DNA of 7,809 bases from Rhodoferax sp. GTDB taxonomy: Bacteria; Pseudomonadota; Gammaproteobacteria; Burkholderiales; Burkholderiaceae. The stretch covers positions 1 through 7,809 of the forward strand of contig JAIFMT010000052.1 of NCBI GenBank assembly GCA_020048295.1, in the 5' to 3' direction. Made by a program: the position numbers and the translations under genes. Below are positions 6,369 through 7,809 of this stretch, one piece after another; position 1 is the stretch's first letter; every line of letters starts with the position of its first letter. The notes beneath the pieces are model-generated. The model searched no databases. It had not been told where the DNA came from and saw only the letters and a program-made list of their open reading frames with translations.

Positions 6369-7625
6369 ATGCCCGCCAACACCATTCTTCCCGCTGCATC
6401 GAAATCCGCCCTGCCTGGCCTGATTGCGCGCCAGCCCATACTCGATGCAAGCCGCAAAGTGGTCGCTTACGAACTGTTTGACCGCTCTACCGCACCAAAC
6501 GCCTACGATGTCGAAAGCGACATTCTGTTGTCATTCAGTGCCATGAACCATGTCGGCGAAGACGTGTTGCTGGGGCCGATGCTGATTTTCATCAACCGTA
6601 CACACCAAAGCCTGGTGGGTGGACATCTGGACCTGGTGCGCCCGGACAAAGTCGTGCTGAAGGTCGGACCGGTGCCAGGGCATGTCAAGGAAGACATCGA
6701 AGCGCTGCAGCACACGTTGCTGGAGTTGAAGGGTCGTGGATTCCTGCTGGCGTTCAATCACACCGTGCTGGCGCCGCTGTATGCCCCATGGCAGCCCCTG
6801 GCGGACTACGTCAAACTCGACATGACGGTCATTCCTGCCGAAAAGATGCATGCTTATGTGGTGGCTGCCAATGCGCGCACCCAGGCACGGCTGATTGCCG
6901 AAAAGGTCGAAACGGCCGAGCAGTTTGCAGCATTGAATGACCAGGGTGTCAGGCTGTTTCAAGGCTATTGGGTGGCTAACCCGGAGGTCATCAAGACCAA
7001 GGTCGTCGCCCCCGAGCATGCCCATGTTTTGCAATTGCTGAATCTGGTGCGTAGCCAGGCCAGCACCGATGCCATCGAAGCCGTGCTCAAACGCGATGCC
7101 GTGCTGGGCTTTAACCTGTTGCGCCTGATCAACTCCTGCGGTTTTGGACTGACGCGCGAAGTCACCTCGTTTCGCGATGCCGTGATGCTGATGGGGCTCA
7201 ATCGCCTGCTGCGTTGGGCCGCCCTGTTGCTGGTAACCGCCAGAGTCAATGACTCTTCATCGGTGTTTGGCACGACAGCGGTGGTGCGCGGACGCATGAT
7301 GGAGTTGTTGTGCACAAATGTCGCCACCTGCGAAGACCGTGACAGTGCTTTTTTGGTTGGCCTGTTTTCCTTGCTCGACAAAATGCTGGGTATCGGGCTG
7401 CAGCAGGCGCTGTCGTTGCTGTCATTGCCTCAGGCAGTGATCGATGCCGTGCTGCAAGGCACCGGTGTCTTGGGGGACATGCTGACGCTGACGGTGGCGT
7501 GCGAAAACAACGACGACACCCAGTGTGCCGTCGCTGCCACGGCCTTGGGGTTGAGCAATCATCAGATCAACATGGCGCATATGGAAGCACTGATCTGGGC
7601 GGATAACCTGGTAAATATCGCTTGA
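6369..7625 (+). CDS. EAL-HDOD signalling protein with degenerate EAL domain (YuxH type)
   Basis: From ATG 6369 the protein has 418 residues, is soluble and has no signal peptide. Residues about 18-205 are an EAL-like domain of the type seen in YuxH proteins: IARQPILDASRKVVAYELFDR (19-39), FINRT (74-78), YVKLD (147-151), IAEKVET (176-182) and LFQGYWVANP (196-205). Residues about 212-400 are an HDOD domain (HVLQLLNLV, VLKRDAVLGFNLLRLINSCGFGLTREVTSFRDAVMLMGL region at 239-276). Key phosphodiesterase residues are altered: the metal-binding glutamate of LEITE is K98 and the DD pair is N130-H131, so cyclic-di-GMP hydrolysis is unlikely and a binding or scaffold role is more plausible. The frame stays open upstream to 6177, but that part overlaps the kinase gene and does not look like protein. 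There is no clear ribosome binding site before ATG 6369. It starts 76 bases after the kinase stop on the same strand, so it may belong to the same transcription unit or have its own weak promoter. Confidence 0.9.
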   Translation: MPANTILPAASKSALPGLIARQPILDASRKVVAYELFDRSTAPNAYDVESDILLSFSAMNHVGEDVLLGPMLIFINRTHQSLVGGHLDLVRPDKVVLKVGPVPGHVKEDIEALQHTLLELKGRGFLLAFNHTVLAPLYAPWQPLADYVKLDMTVIPAEKMHAYVVAANARTQARLIAEKVETAEQFAALNDQGVRLFQGYWVANPEVIKTKVVAPEHAHVLQLLNLVRSQASTDAIEAVLKRDAVLGFNLLRLINSCGFGLTREVTSFRDAVMLMGLNRLLRWAALLLVTARVNDSSSVFGTTAVVRGRMMELLCTNVATCEDRDSAFLVGLFSLLDKMLGIGLQQALSLLSLPQAVIDAVLQGTGVLGDMLTLTVACENNDDTQCAVAATALGLSNHQINMAHMEALIWADNLVNIA

Positions 7626-7713
7626 TGACTAAGCGGTGCCTGTGCGCCAGCCCTGACAATGCCGCGATTTCATGAAGGATGCGTGCCTTGCTCGGGATGC
7701 CAGTTTTCTGCGC

Positions 7714-7719
7714 TATACT
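7714..7719 (+). promoter_or_regulatory. -10 box of the tRNA-Arg promoter
   Basis: TATACT ends 10 bases before the tRNA, so transcription would begin about 4 bases ahead of the mature 5' end. The best -35 candidate, TTGCTC (7688-7693), is 20 bases away, longer than usual, so the -35 is uncertain. The rest of the 7626-7729 gap holds only a weak 5-bp hairpin (7635-7648) without a T-run. Confidence 0.5.
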
Positions 7720-7729
7720 ACGAAGCTTA

Positions 7730-7806
7730 GCGGCTGTAGCTCAGTTGGATAGAGTACTTGGCTACGAACCAAGGGGTCGTGGGTTCAATTCCTGCCAGCC
7801 GCACCA
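7730..7806 (+). tRNA. tRNA-Arg (anticodon ACG)
   Basis: A complete cloverleaf of 77 bases. The acceptor stem GCGGCTG (7730-7736) pairs with CAGCCGC (7796-7802), followed by discriminator A7803 and an encoded CCA (7804-7806). The D-stem is GCTC (7739-7742)/GAGT (7752-7755). The anticodon stem CTTGG (7757-7761)/CCAAG (7769-7773) encloses CTACGAA with anticodon ACG at 7764-7766. The T-stem GTGGG (7779-7783)/CCTGC (7791-7795) encloses TTCAATT and contains two adjacent G-U pairs. A34 is expected to be converted to inosine by TadA, so it would read CGU, CGC and CGA. Confidence 0.97.
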
Positions 7807-7809
7807 TAT

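Noticed and set aside
1..7809. CRISPR arrays, insertion sequences or long repeats
   Set aside because: No regularly spaced repeats, transposase-like frames or terminal inverted repeats were seen on reading both strands.

Overview
The window is gene-dense, GC-rich proteobacterial DNA with no gene-free stretch over 300 bases. It most resembles a betaproteobacterium of the order Burkholderiales, probably Comamonadaceae (Rhodoferax/Polaromonas-like). The grounds are an orphan Bug/TctC-type solute-binding protein, a ferredoxin-type flavin reductase of the kind usually labelled CDP-6-deoxy-glucoseen reductase in that family, a PuuD-type cytochrome c tail, and the protein sequences overall. This assignment is from recognition of families, not from a search.

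Left part (1-2302): the last 221 bases of a plus-strand gene encode a cytochrome c domain, most likely the C-terminus of urate hydroxylase PuuD. Convergent to it is a minus-strand pair with a 20-base gap: a [2Fe-2S]/FAD/NAD(P)H reductase (2302-1241) followed by a periplasmic tripartite-tricarboxylate-type binding protein (1220-249). Neither TctA nor TctB is seen.

Middle (2349-3329): a divergent gene for a YeeZ-like NAD(P)-binding SDR/epimerase starts at TTG. It contains a conspicuous AT-rich, rare-codon patch. A perfect 7-bp inverted repeat spans its stop codon.

Right part (3459-7625): three plus-strand signalling genes follow. The first encodes a Tat-type lipoprotein of the NMT1/SsuA binding-protein family. 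The second, overlapping it by 4 bases at a TTG start, encodes a sensor histidine kinase whose extracytoplasmic domain is itself a PhnD-like binding protein. The third, 76 bases on, encodes an EAL-HDOD protein whose EAL half has lost catalytic residues. There is no transporter permease or ATPase and no response regulator in the window. The likely reading is a periplasmic sensing module: a lipoprotein binding protein working with a binding-protein-fused kinase, with an EAL-HDOD protein as a possible downstream effector. This is the best candidate for an undescribed system here.

The window ends with a complete tRNA-Arg(ACG) gene, CCA encoded, preceded by a near-consensus -10 box.
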